Shown: one piece after another, positions 25,296 to 35,100 of the stretch
Layout of the letters: each line of letters starts with the position of its first letter
Position numbering within the stretch: the first letter of the stretch is position 1
DNA from: Euryarchaeota archaeon UBA24
GTDB lineage: Archaea; Halobacteriota; Halobacteria; Halobacteriales; Hikarchaeaceae
Assembly (NCBI GenBank): GCA_002503845.1
Contig: DASO01000001.1
Location: 1-64,000, forward strand
Length of the DNA: 64,000 nucleotides
Direction of reading: 5' to 3'
Program-made: the position numbers and the translations under genes
Notes under the pieces: model-generated
The model's input: only the letters and a program-made list of their open reading frames with translations
The model's database searches: none
What the model was told of the DNA's origin: nothing

Positions 25296-27371
25296 ATGAC
25301 ATCTACCCTCCCTCTTGAAAATGCAATTACAAGACCTATTTTTTGGGAGATAGGATCTGTTGGGAAGCTTTTATTTTATTATCTAGCCCTTGTTGGATCA
25401 ATCATATTCATCCACGGCATCCGTTTGCGTTTGAATCGCTATACTTCCGGGAGCGAAGATCCTACCAACCGATTGGATAATCTTCCTCATAGAATATTTT
25501 ATTCACTCAAATTTATTGCACGAAACACAGGCCAATTTGACAGAGATGTTTACGCAGGAATTATGCATACTCTAATTCTTTGGGGGTTTCTAACGCTGAC
25601 AATAGGGACTACCATCCTTGCCATAGATATCGACCTATACCGCAAACTAACAAAAAAATCATTTTTCGTTGGCGATTTTTACCTAGTTTACTCCTTCGTC
25701 ATGGATGCGCTGGGTTTTCTTTTGGTAATTGGGATTGTGATGGTTATCTATCGTCGTTATTTTGTGAGAACGGACAGATTACACGGGAAACACACCAGCC
25801 TCGAAGACGATTTGTTTATTTTTTCTTTACTTTATCTTTCAGTCGGTGGGTATCTCCTAGAAGGCATACGCATTTTGGGCCAGGAATTTCCACCTTTTGA
25901 GAAAGTTAGTTTTGTGGGCTGGTTTATTGCACTATCACTTTCAAAAATTGGGATATCACCCTTGGCATCTCAATCTATATACCCCATATTTTGGTGGGCC
26001 CACGTATTCATTGGCGGACTGTTCACAGTATTGATTCCCTATGCAAAACCATTCCACATGTTCTCTAGCTTAGCCAACGTAATAGCACGGGATGAACTAT
26101 CTGGAATCCGCCTACCTAGGATTCCTGAAAATGCAGCACCTTCTGACATAGGACCTACTAACATCGAAGATTTTTCTTGGAAGCAATTACTCGATCACGA
26201 CGCATGCACAAAATGCGGAAGATGCTCATCCGTTTGTCCAGCAACAGCATCTGGGAGAGACTTGGACCCTAGAGATGTAATTCTAGATCTAAAACGATAT
26301 AAAGACGAACTAGATCTGGGGATAACTGAAAAACGTCCCATCATCGCCGACGGAGGGAGCGTTGTATCGATAAATTCTATGGAATCTTGTATGTCTTGCT
26401 TAGCTTGTGTAGACGCATGCCCTGTTGGAATCGAACATGTGACTCAATTTACAGAAATGAACCGAAGACTCGTTGAATCTGGCCAAATCAATGAAAACCT
26501 ACAATCCATCATGACTGATATATTCACTCATGGAAATTCATTCGGCGCATCTGAGAGGAAACGACCAGAATGGGTCGAAGATCTCCCCTTCTCAATACCC
26601 GATGCACGCGATTCAAAAGTGCAATACCTATGGTATGTTGGAGATTTACCTAGTTATGATCCACGTAATCAAAAAATAGCCAAATCCCTCGCACATATAT
26701 TCCACGAAACAGGGGTTTCTTATGGGATCTTATACGAATCTGAGAGAAATGATGGGAATGACATCAGAAGAATTGGCGAAGAAGGATTATATGAAATGTT
26801 GGCAGAAACCAACATCGAACTATTCAATCAATGCGACTTTGAAACCATAGTCTGCACAGACCCCCACTCTTACAATACAATAAAAAATGAATATCCACAA
26901 TTTGGATTTAGTGCAAACGTCCGCCACTATACTGGAGTTTTGGAAGAGTTAGTTAATTCTGGTACACTAGTGATCCCCAACTCTCTAAATTATTCTGTCA
27001 CCTATCACGACCCTTGCCATCTTGGTAGGTATAATCACGAATACGAAGCCCCACGTCAACTCATTGAAAAAACTGGTTGTACTCTATATGAGATGCCACG
27101 AAATAGGCGAAGCTCATTTTGTTGTGGTGGTGGTGGTGGAGGAATTTGGATGGATTTCCCCGATACAAAAAAACCATCAGAAGAACGTCTAAGAGAGGCA
27201 TTAGAAGATACAAAAAAAGCCGTAGAGAAATTTGTTGTATCTTGCCCCCAGTGCATGACGATGTATGAAGATGGTAGGAAAACGGGTGGATTCGAAAATC
27301 AACTTGAAATAATAGACGTAGCAGAATTAGTAGCAGAAGCAATCATAACTAACAATCTCACCAAAGCGTAA
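25296..27371 (+). CDS. Membrane Fe-S reductase, HdrD/GlpC-like with nitrate-reductase-gamma-type domain
   Basis: 691 residues. The first ~260 residues contain about five to six membrane helices with histidines, suggestive of a heme b-binding NarI/DsrM-type domain. Two 4Fe-4S ferredoxin motifs follow (CTKCGRCSSVCPA and CMSCLACVDACPVG). The C-terminal half carries two CCG-like domains (HDPCHLGRYN, SFCCGGGGGG, SCPQCMTMY). Such proteins pass electrons between the quinone pool and a dehydrogenase or disulfide; haloarchaea have comparable heterodisulfide-reductase-related proteins. The real electron partner is unknown. Its C-terminus overlaps the convergent DedA-like gene by 14 bases. Confidence 0.88.
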   Translation: MTSTLPLENAITRPIFWEIGSVGKLLFYYLALVGSIIFIHGIRLRLNRYTSGSEDPTNRLDNLPHRIFYSLKFIARNTGQFDRDVYAGIMHTLILWGFLTLTIGTTILAIDIDLYRKLTKKSFFVGDFYLVYSFVMDALGFLLVIGIVMVIYRRYFVRTDRLHGKHTSLEDDLFIFSLLYLSVGGYLLEGIRILGQEFPPFEKVSFVGWFIALSLSKIGISPLASQSIYPIFWWAHVFIGGLFTVLIPYAKPFHMFSSLANVIARDELSGIRLPRIPENAAPSDIGPTNIEDFSWKQLLDHDACTKCGRCSSVCPATASGRDLDPRDVILDLKRYKDELDLGITEKRPIIADGGSVVSINSMESCMSCLACVDACPVGIEHVTQFTEMNRRLVESGQINENLQSIMTDIFTHGNSFGASERKRPEWVEDLPFSIPDARDSKVQYLWYVGDLPSYDPRNQKIAKSLAHIFHETGVSYGILYESERNDGNDIRRIGEEGLYEMLAETNIELFNQCDFETIVCTDPHSYNTIKNEYPQFGFSANVRHYTGVLEELVNSGTLVIPNSLNYSVTYHDPCHLGRYNHEYEAPRQLIEKTGCTLYEMPRNRRSSFCCGGGGGGIWMDFPDTKKPSEERLREALEDTKKAVEKFVVSCPQCMTMYEDGRKTGGFENQLEIIDVAELVAEAIITNNLTKA

Positions 27372-27888
27372 CCAACTTAAGCGCGACCACCGCGAGAATT
27401 GTTTCAAAAACTAGCGTTCCTAATGCAGACAAAACTATGAATTTTTTATCCCCCATCTTTGCTAGTCCTGCAGGAACTGTCAACATACCTCTTGTAAAAA
27501 ACATAGTATTCGAGATTGGTATTACTATTGCACCCCATTGATAAAACCACCCATCAAACCTTTCCAAATGGGATTCTTTAACCCGAAACCATTTCTTCTT
27601 TAATAATCTCTCTCTCCCTATCCTCTTTGCAACTAGAAAAAGTGAATACTGTCCTATGGTCGCTCCAAAAACAGCAATGCAAATAACCAATGCATATTCT
27701 GCTGGAGAACTCGCCAAAAAAACAACCGCTATAGGGACTAGACTTTCTGAAGGTGCAAAATACAGTAACATGGCACCCTCTAGTATAAAAACCAAGAATA
27801 AAGCCAAATATCCATATTGTGATAAAAATTCTTGCACAAAAATAGTAGAAGTTGAAACTATTGCCAAAACTATCTTTATTTTAGCCAT
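27358..27888 (-). CDS. DedA/VTT-domain membrane protein
   Basis: 176 residues, four to five membrane segments, with the DedA/SNARE-associated pattern: FLSQYGYLALFLVFILEGAMLLYFAPSESLVPIA, then an amphipathic re-entrant stretch GATIGQYSLFLVAKRIGRERLL, and FTRGMLTVPAGLAKMGDKKFIVLSALG. Proteins of this group flip or scramble phospholipids or carry polyprenyl-phosphate; the archaeal substrate is not known. Start: first Met, followed by a basic stretch AKIK and helix 1. It is divergent to the HemC-like gene. Confidence 0.82.
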   Translation of the reverse strand: MAKIKIVLAIVSTSTIFVQEFLSQYGYLALFLVFILEGAMLLYFAPSESLVPIAVVFLASSPAEYALVICIAVFGATIGQYSLFLVAKRIGRERLLKKKWFRVKESHLERFDGWFYQWGAIVIPISNTMFFTRGMLTVPAGLAKMGDKKFIVLSALGTLVFETILAVVALKLVTLW

Positions 27889-27971
27889 CCTCCTTCAAAG
27901 AGATTCCGGCAAAATCATCTCTTCTTTCAACATCGAATGGTGTTTAATCGTTGGAATCCCCATTAATCAAT

Positions 27972-28883
27972 ATGAAAAAGAGGAAGGTAATCACTCTTGC
28001 AATTGAAGATTCATTTTCCTCTATCCAACGAGTAGATGATATCAAAACAAAACTCGAATCCCGTAATTATACTGTAGAACTACAAAAAATCAAAAAACCT
28101 GATACAAGCACTTCTAAAAATTTCACCGACCACATAAAAAAACAAGAGAAATTTATTAAACACTTAAATCAAAAAGTGTTGGAATCTGAAGTCGACGGAG
28201 CAGTCTACTCTTTAACCCACTTTCCGACTAATTCTCCTTCGGAATTGATTTTATCAAGTATAACCCGACAAGATGTCATCCGAGACGTATTGCTCACTTC
28301 TGATGGAAGTTCTCTAACAAATTTACCCAACGAAACTATTGTTGGATTATCCAACCACAGAAACGCCAAACAACTCAACTCAATTCGCCCAGAACTCAAA
28401 CAAGAATTTTTGCTTGAAGAACCACTCTCTCAATTTGAAAATTGGTTTTCAAACGACCAAAAAAACAAAGCACTTCTATTACCCTTTGAAGACTTCAACA
28501 CTGAAAAATTTTCAAACCACACAAAAACATTTTTCGTCCCTCTAAAATATTTCGTCCCGGCACCCTGCCAAGGCACTTTGTCGATAGCATCTCTCGATGA
28601 CACCAAATTAAGTACAACTCTATACAACTTATTAGATAACCCCCGTTCACGTGTCGAGGCAATAACCGAAAGAGTAATTTTATCTCATATAAACTCAGAA
28701 TTGGTGCCTTCTGCTGGCATCCACGCAACGGTAAAGGGAGAAACTGTACACGCAATGGTTCAATTATTCAGTGATTCTCCTGATAAAAATATCAATACAC
28801 ACCGTGATCTGCCAATTAGGACTTATTTAGAGTCCGCAACCGAGTTCGCCATCGATTTGAACACAATGGTGAACGAACCTTGA
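27972..28883 (+). CDS. HemC-like protein lacking all active-site residues (pseudoenzyme)
   Basis: 303 residues from ATG 27972 (an upstream in-frame ATG is at 27951). It is colinear with porphobilinogen deaminase: VDGAVYSLTHFPT (76-86) matches the VDAAVHSMKDMPT region, IVGLSNHRNAKQL (123-135) the VGTSSLRRRAQL region, FVPAPCQGTLSI (194-205) the FVPAPGQGALA region, and the RVEAITERVILSHI helix the last domain. But the catalytic Lys-Asp (E. coli K83, D84) are Thr-His, the SSLRR arginines and the N-terminal RGS are changed, and the dipyrromethane-carrying Cys (C242) falls in NSEL. It cannot work as a deaminase. An unbroken frame suggests selection for another role. Its stop overlaps the TTG start of the DHH gene. 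Confidence 0.8.
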   Translation: MKKRKVITLAIEDSFSSIQRVDDIKTKLESRNYTVELQKIKKPDTSTSKNFTDHIKKQEKFIKHLNQKVLESEVDGAVYSLTHFPTNSPSELILSSITRQDVIRDVLLTSDGSSLTNLPNETIVGLSNHRNAKQLNSIRPELKQEFLLEEPLSQFENWFSNDQKNKALLLPFEDFNTEKFSNHTKTFFVPLKYFVPAPCQGTLSIASLDDTKLSTTLYNLLDNPRSRVEAITERVILSHINSELVPSAGIHATVKGETVHAMVQLFSDSPDKNINTHRDLPIRTYLESATEFAIDLNTMVNEP

Positions 28884-30331
28884 CCGATTCATCATTCACC
28901 CAATTAAAAAATAGGGCAACACAATGTGCCAAATATATTCTAGACTCTAGCTCTATCCTTTGTATTTCTCATATAGATGCTGATGGTTTAACTAGTGCAG
29001 CAATAGCAACTCAAGCCATCAAACGAGCGGGAATTCCAATTTCAACTGCATTCTCTAAGAGATTAGGCGAACCAGAATTACAACAATTGGAAAAAACTAA
29101 CTATGACACAATTCTTTTCACAGATTTTGGAAGTGGACAATTAGAACAAATAATAGAATACGGGGAAAAAGGAAACTTTACACCTGTTATTTGCGATCAC
29201 CACCAACTCTCAGTCACACCTTCTGATTCTCCACCACTGCCAAACGATTTTGACTTTCATTTGAATCCACTTTTATTTGGAATTGATGGGGCATCTGAAC
29301 TATCTGGTGCTGGGACCTGTTATTTACTTGCAAGAGCTTTAGAATCAGCAGGGATCGATAATAGGGACTTAGCAGCACTTGCTATCATCGGCGCAATCGG
29401 GGATATGCAAGCAAGGGTAGAAGGATTGATTGGTCCAAATAAACAGATAGCACAAGAGGGTTCAGACAAAGGCGTATTGAATATAAAACTTGGTTTGGCT
29501 TTTTATGGAAAACAAACTAGACCTCTACCAAAATTACTAGAATATTCTTCTGAATTTGGAATTCCTGGTATCTCTAATGACTCTTCCGGAGCTATCCGTT
29601 TCTTAAAAAATTTAAACATCGATCTACGTGTAAATGGCAAGTGGAAAGCTTGGGCTGAACTTTCCCATTCTGAACAAAAGACAATACTTAATGGTTTAGT
29701 TAGACATTCAATTTCCCGTGGAATCTCTCCTGATAAAATAAATTCTTTCGTTTCTCCTATTTATGAATTAGAAAATGAAATTATAGGAACTGAACTCCGA
29801 GAGGCAAATGAATTTTCTACAATTTTAAATGCAACAGCAAGGTACGGGAGACCCGACGTCGGTTTGTCCATATGCCTCGGAGACCGCGATAAATCATTAT
29901 CAAGAGCAAAAAATTTGCTAGCTATACATAGAAGAAATCTAGCTGAAGGAATTAGCTTGGTTAATAGACTTGGTGTCCAAATGGAAGAAAACTTTCAATG
30001 GTTCCACGCAGAAGACAAAATCCGAGACACAATAGTGGGTATTGTTGCGGGAATGGTTTTGGGAATGGATGGAACTGACCCAACAAAACCCATTTTTGCC
30101 TTTTCGAAAACCGAAGAAGGAGATTTAAAAGTGTCATCTAGAGGAAATTTATCCTTAGTAAAACAAGGATTGAATTTATCTGAAATAATGAGATTATCTG
30201 CACAATACGTTGGAGGAGAAGGTGGCGGACATGACATAGCAGCTGGAGCAACTATTCCTTTAAAAACAGAAAAATTATTCCTTGAACAAATCAAAACCAT
30301 ACTCGAAGCTCAACTCTCAACCCAAGGTTAA
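28880..30331 (+). CDS. DHH-family phosphoesterase, RecJ-like
   Basis: 483 residues starting with TTG that overlaps the previous stop (TTGA). DHH motifs: SHIDADGLTSAA, FTDFGSGQ, VICDHHQLS; DHHA1 signature GGGHDIAAGATIP near the C-terminus. It is an archaeal RecJ-like protein expected to degrade single-stranded DNA or RNA 5'-3' with Mn2+; relatives also associate with replication (GAN/Cdc45). The chain lacks the OB-fold extension of bacterial RecJ. It is probably transcribed with the HemC-like gene upstream and the 106-residue gene downstream, five bases after its stop. Confidence 0.88.
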   Translation: MTDSSFTQLKNRATQCAKYILDSSSILCISHIDADGLTSAAIATQAIKRAGIPISTAFSKRLGEPELQQLEKTNYDTILFTDFGSGQLEQIIEYGEKGNFTPVICDHHQLSVTPSDSPPLPNDFDFHLNPLLFGIDGASELSGAGTCYLLARALESAGIDNRDLAALAIIGAIGDMQARVEGLIGPNKQIAQEGSDKGVLNIKLGLAFYGKQTRPLPKLLEYSSEFGIPGISNDSSGAIRFLKNLNIDLRVNGKWKAWAELSHSEQKTILNGLVRHSISRGISPDKINSFVSPIYELENEIIGTELREANEFSTILNATARYGRPDVGLSICLGDRDKSLSRAKNLLAIHRRNLAEGISLVNRLGVQMEENFQWFHAEDKIRDTIVGIVAGMVLGMDGTDPTKPIFAFSKTEEGDLKVSSRGNLSLVKQGLNLSEIMRLSAQYVGGEGGGHDIAAGATIPLKTEKLFLEQIKTILEAQLSTQG

Positions 30332-30336
30332 AAAAC

Positions 30337-30657
30337 ATGTCCGAATTCGATCCATCATCATTTGAAAATAAATATGTCAATTACCTCTTAGAACTAGAAA
30401 CCGCTTATAAAAACGCATTTTCTACTATGTTAGAAAAATTTGACTCCAAAGTTATCCACGCAATAGATCAAGGAGTTCTAGTCGAAAGTGAACCTATCTA
30501 TGAAAATGGAGAGTTTCAAATAATCTTACCCGAGAATCCTGGAGCATTAATGGGGTCTGTTTTAATTGACAACGAAACTTTGAATCAAATCCTAGAAGAA
30601 TACAAAATTGAATTAACAAAGGAATTAAAATTTATCTTTGGAATGGATTCACAATGA
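30337..30657 (+). CDS. Small acidic conserved protein, DUF5783-like
   Basis: 106 residues: FDPSSFENKYVNYLLELETAYKNAFSTM is predicted helical; then VIHAIDQGVLVESEPIYENGEF ... LPENPGALMG and a helical end. From memory it resembles the haloarchaeal family DUF5783, which has the same FDP-FE-KYV opening and a VHAIDQ-VL-ESEP motif. Function unknown. No zinc ligands and no membrane segment are seen. It directly follows the DHH gene and precedes the sulfatase-fold gene by 34 bases. Confidence 0.75.
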   Translation: MSEFDPSSFENKYVNYLLELETAYKNAFSTMLEKFDSKVIHAIDQGVLVESEPIYENGEFQIILPENPGALMGSVLIDNETLNQILEEYKIELTKELKFIFGMDSQ

Positions 30658-30691
30658 GGGACTTTAATTTTTATAAATGGGGTGTTCTACT

Positions 30692-32191
30692 ATGGTAGCA
30701 AAAAACCAGAATATACTTCTTATCGTGATGGATACTGTGCGAAGAGACCGTCTCTCAATTTATGGATATGATAAAGAGGTGTGCCCGTCTCTGGAGAAAT
30801 TATCTAAAGAAGCTCTGGTTCTGGAACACGCAATCTCCCCTGCTCCTTGGACACTCCCTGTACACGCTTCTTTATTCACAGGCCTATATCCTAGTGAACA
30901 CGGAGCAAGTCAAGAACGACCATATCTCCCAAAAGATTCTATCACTCTAGCTACCTCCCTATCTAAAAGTGGATATTCGACCGCTTGTTATTCTTCAAAC
31001 GCATGGATAACACCTTATACTGGTTTGACATCTGGATTTGAAGATATAGATAGTTTCTTTGAAATCATCCCACAACCTTTGCTGTCCCCCTTAGTATCCT
31101 CATTTTATGCTTGGTTTTGGAGACAAATAACTTCAAAACCCTACCTCAACTCTTTCGCAACCAAATTAGTTGAAATGGGAAATGAAATCCATGAATATCT
31201 TTCAATTAAAAGTAAATTATCCGATTCAAAAACCCCAGCTGTCATCGATAAAACTATTAATTTCATAGATTCACATGACAAATATTTTGTATTTATTAAT
31301 TTAATGGATGCCCATCTTCCTTATAACCCTCCTAAACACTGTAGAGACAAATTTGCTCCAACAGCCGATCCAAATTCTGTGTGCCAAAACTCTAAAGAAT
31401 ATAATTCTGGATCTCGAGACATTTCTAAAAATGAATGGGACCACATCCGTCAATTATATGACGCTGAGATTTATCATCTAGATTCTCAACTGGGTAGGTT
31501 GTTTGACTGGATGAAGGCAAACGAAAAATGGGATGATACATTGATAATAGTTTGTGCAGACCATGGGGAATTGCATGGAGAACATAATCTATATGGGCAC
31601 GAGTTTTGCATTTACGACCAACTTGTCCACGTCCCGCTATTAATTAAACATGATAATCTCTATAAAAACATCCAAAACTACCAAATAGAATTAATTGATT
31701 TATACCATACCATTATAGACGCTTCTGGAGGGTTTGTCGCGAAGAACGGAACACCACTTAACGAAACAAGATCTCTTTTATCTCCAACGTATCGAAGTTT
31801 TGAAGGATCAGAATTCGCCTTCATCGAATATTCAAAACCAATTGTTGAGTTACAACAACTAGAATCAAAAGCAAAAAAATCTCACATAACACTCGATGAA
31901 AATTCTCGTTTCTACTCTAGAATGAGGGGCATACGAACTAAAGAAACAAAATATATAAAAAACGAAACAATCATAGATGAATTTTATCAACTTGATGAAG
32001 ATCCCGGCGAATTAACTAACCAAATTCATTCTAAATATCCCACTATTGACGCCCTCCAAAACTCTTTATCTTCATTTGAGATAACTACCGGTGCAAATTG
32101 GGATTCTATTGCCGACCCAACCAGTGACACCACTTCTGATATGGATGAACAAGTACGAGATAGGTTGCGAGATCTCGGATATTTAGATTAA
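30692..32191 (+). CDS. Sulfatase-fold protein with Thr in place of the catalytic Cys
   Basis: 499 residues from the second in-frame ATG (30692); another start lies five codons earlier (30677). The alkaline phosphatase/sulfatase fold is clear: NILLIVMDTVRRDRLSIYGY (metal Asp pair), PAPWTLPVHASLFTGLYPSEHG, and VCADHGELHGEHNLYGHE (metal DH). In true sulfatases the second motif is C-x-P-x-R; here it reads T-L-P-V-H, so formylglycine cannot form. Threonine at this place is typical of LtaS-like phosphoglycerol transferases and phosphatases. A role on cell-surface glycans or phospholipids is likely, but no signal peptide or membrane helix is seen, so location is open. Confidence 0.8.
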   Translation: MVAKNQNILLIVMDTVRRDRLSIYGYDKEVCPSLEKLSKEALVLEHAISPAPWTLPVHASLFTGLYPSEHGASQERPYLPKDSITLATSLSKSGYSTACYSSNAWITPYTGLTSGFEDIDSFFEIIPQPLLSPLVSSFYAWFWRQITSKPYLNSFATKLVEMGNEIHEYLSIKSKLSDSKTPAVIDKTINFIDSHDKYFVFINLMDAHLPYNPPKHCRDKFAPTADPNSVCQNSKEYNSGSRDISKNEWDHIRQLYDAEIYHLDSQLGRLFDWMKANEKWDDTLIIVCADHGELHGEHNLYGHEFCIYDQLVHVPLLIKHDNLYKNIQNYQIELIDLYHTIIDASGGFVAKNGTPLNETRSLLSPTYRSFEGSEFAFIEYSKPIVELQQLESKAKKSHITLDENSRFYSRMRGIRTKETKYIKNETIIDEFYQLDEDPGELTNQIHSKYPTIDALQNSLSSFEITTGANWDSIADPTSDTTSDMDEQVRDRLRDLGYLD

Positions 32192-32195
32192 TTCC

Positions 32196-35100
32196 TTATC
32201 TAATTTCCCCTTCTATTTCCACGGGAGCCGAAGCAAAATAACTTAGATCACTTTGTTTATTCTTATCATTTTCAAAAATACTCTTCAACGATTTTTCAAT
32301 AATATTCAACCGTTGCTTCGTATATTCTCTGCATTCAAATTCCTCTGCCATAAACATCGCCGCTTTAAGATATTTCGAAATAGATTTTTGATGAACTGTT
32401 AAATGAACCTCGCCTCCACACTGTCTACAACTTCTTGATAGTGGCATTCTTCTATACTTTATACTACATGCTGGACAACGAGTTTCTTGTCGCGAAAACG
32501 CACGAAGGTTTCCCAAAAGATCTGGAAGAAAATGATACTCGATAATCCGTTCTGCAACATCTGTCTCATCAACCGCTCTAATTTTTCTTGCTAGATTTAA
32601 TTGGGCATCTAATTTATCCAACATAGGACCTAGGGTTTTGTAAGCTGATAACCTCGGACCTGATGCTATGTTGGAAGTGTCGTGCGTGTGTAAAAGATCT
32701 GCGTATAATTTTCCTTTTTCAATTTCATCCCTGGCGAGTTTCACACTCACAGTGTTCGGGTGTTCCAAATCCATCGTCGCTTCGTAGAACTCAAGTGGGT
32801 ATTTGTCAACACTATCGAGATTTTGAGCTTCATCATCAATTTCAGTTGGATTGAGCACCGCAGACATAACTAGAGGTGCGTCCATTTTTCCCCCTCTTTT
32901 ATCAGGTAAATAACTTCTACTGAAGTTCAATAAACCATCTAGAAGAAGCATCACACAATCCTCATCACCGTCACAATTTCTCCTTTTTGCCGCATGGAAA
33001 TATGGATGGGCATATCCCACTGATGCATTTGTGAATCCCAATATCCTTCCAACAACTGCAGCACTAGTATGCGGCGCTAGTCCCAACACCAGTCTCCCGA
33101 TTAAATCATCAGCCTCTCGAATCTTATAAAATGGATCCAATCCATAATATTTTACCAATAAATCATCAATGAAATTCGCAGTACGTTTCAAATGCTCCGC
33201 TGCACCTTGGGATAATATAAGATCCTGAACACGTATTGGAACCAGCTGCTTCTCATCTTTTAATGGTTCTCCTTTTATATCCAATTCATATCCCAATTCT
33301 TGTAATTTTGAAATTGAAATGCCCAATTCCGAAGCACGAAAACTAGAAACTGGGAGGTCTGTCATGTCATACCGTATAGTCCCATCTTTAAATGTGGAAA
33401 CATTGTGTTTTGCTCTAAGAATTCCTTTCTCTATTGGCTCTGGTGTTTTATTCTTAGAAGTAAGTGCCTTTACACCTTTCAGAATCTCAAATGCACTTTC
33501 CCTTTCATTTACCATTTCTAATGCATCCTTGTAGATCTCTTCCAACCCAATCCTATCAAAAAATTCAGGTCGCGATTTCGACCCACACTTGGGGCATGGC
33601 ACGTCCACACCACCTTGATTTTGAAGATATCTCGATTTACATTTTCCACAAAGATATACCGGATAAGCTTTCTCACCACACTGCTGACACGAAAACCGAT
33701 GAGTTTCTACATTACAACTAGTGCACATCCTCTTTCCAATTTCAGTTTTTATCAACCCTTTCTTAGCATACACCCGCTCGAATGATTTTGATGCGTGGGA
33801 TACATTTCTCCTGTCTCCCCCCGATTCTCCCAATGGGAAAAGAGAGTGAACTGAGGGACTCATTTCACGTGACTCCGATTTTTCGGGCCTTCCCATTCTC
33901 CCACCCATTCGCGTTGGTGCTCGCTCTCTAATACTGAATGGAGATACTTCATTAACAACTTTCATAGCATTTGGCCAAGATGAAGCCCCCGAAGTCATCG
34001 ATTCCCACAATTTAGTTAGGTCTTCAGAAAGCCCCAACGATATAATAAATGGGAGCGGATCTTTGATCTCAATCTCCTCCAAAACTTTATGTTCTATTAA
34101 CAAAGACTCGAGAATTTTTTTAACACTTGAACTAAATTCCACAAATAAAACACCATCTGATATATACCCTTTTGAAACCCTATCACTAATTTCTTCAAAT
34201 TGCATCGGAGTGATGTCGTGCCATAAATATGTATATTTTGGGTGCAGCGGGATTTTTAATTCTTTTGACCACTTGATCACTTGAGTGGCATCTGGATCTT
34301 CAAATTTAATATCTCCAGTGTCCAACAAAGATTGCATATCAATCCCTTCTTTTTCACCATCCAAAACCCACCACTCTACCACATACGACGAAGGTAGCAA
34401 ATTACGATTATTCTCTACAAACTCTCCAAAACCAATTAAACACTCTCCCAAATCAATGATACTGTCTATTTCTCTTTTGATATCTACAACCTCTTCGACG
34501 GTTTTCACACGGAGAACTTCCCCTGTGTTTAGTCTCACAGTTGGGCCTTCTATAGTATCCACTGGGACAACCCCTGCAGCTTTACCTGGATATTCTGTTT
34601 TCAACTGAGTCCCCGGAGCAAGAAAGTCGTCAAGTATGTGCATAGTGACTGGATGTATTCCTATAGTTGACAAACCTGTATTTCTAGCCCGTCCATATCT
34701 AAGTCTAAACCCACCCGGCCGAGAAGGATGTGAAAAAACAGGCCTTCCTGCAATTAGATCCCGTAAATATTTATCCTCCGGTTTAGCACGTTTGGGACCC
34801 TCTATTTCCTCTATTATTTCTTCTATTTCTTCCGTTGCATTCACTTCTGAAAATTTCCCTTCGATAAGATCATTTAACCACGGCCATTCAATCCCATTTA
34901 ATTGCGAAGTGTATCTCTCGATTTTTGGAGCCTTCAGAGCAATCCCTTCTGCAAGAACAAGACACATACCACCTCTCGATTTGTTAGTTTTCACCCGCCC
35001 CAAATCTCTATAACCTGATACTTCCATTTTCCCAGTTGGCTCCCCGTCCAACATTATCGGACAATTACGAGCAATAAATTTCGTTTCTTCAGCTGATGGG

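Noticed and set aside
30337..30657. 106-residue protein as KEOPS subunit Pcc1
   Set aside because: Position after a RecJ-like gene suggested it, but the sequence lacks Pcc1 features and resembles DUF5783 instead.
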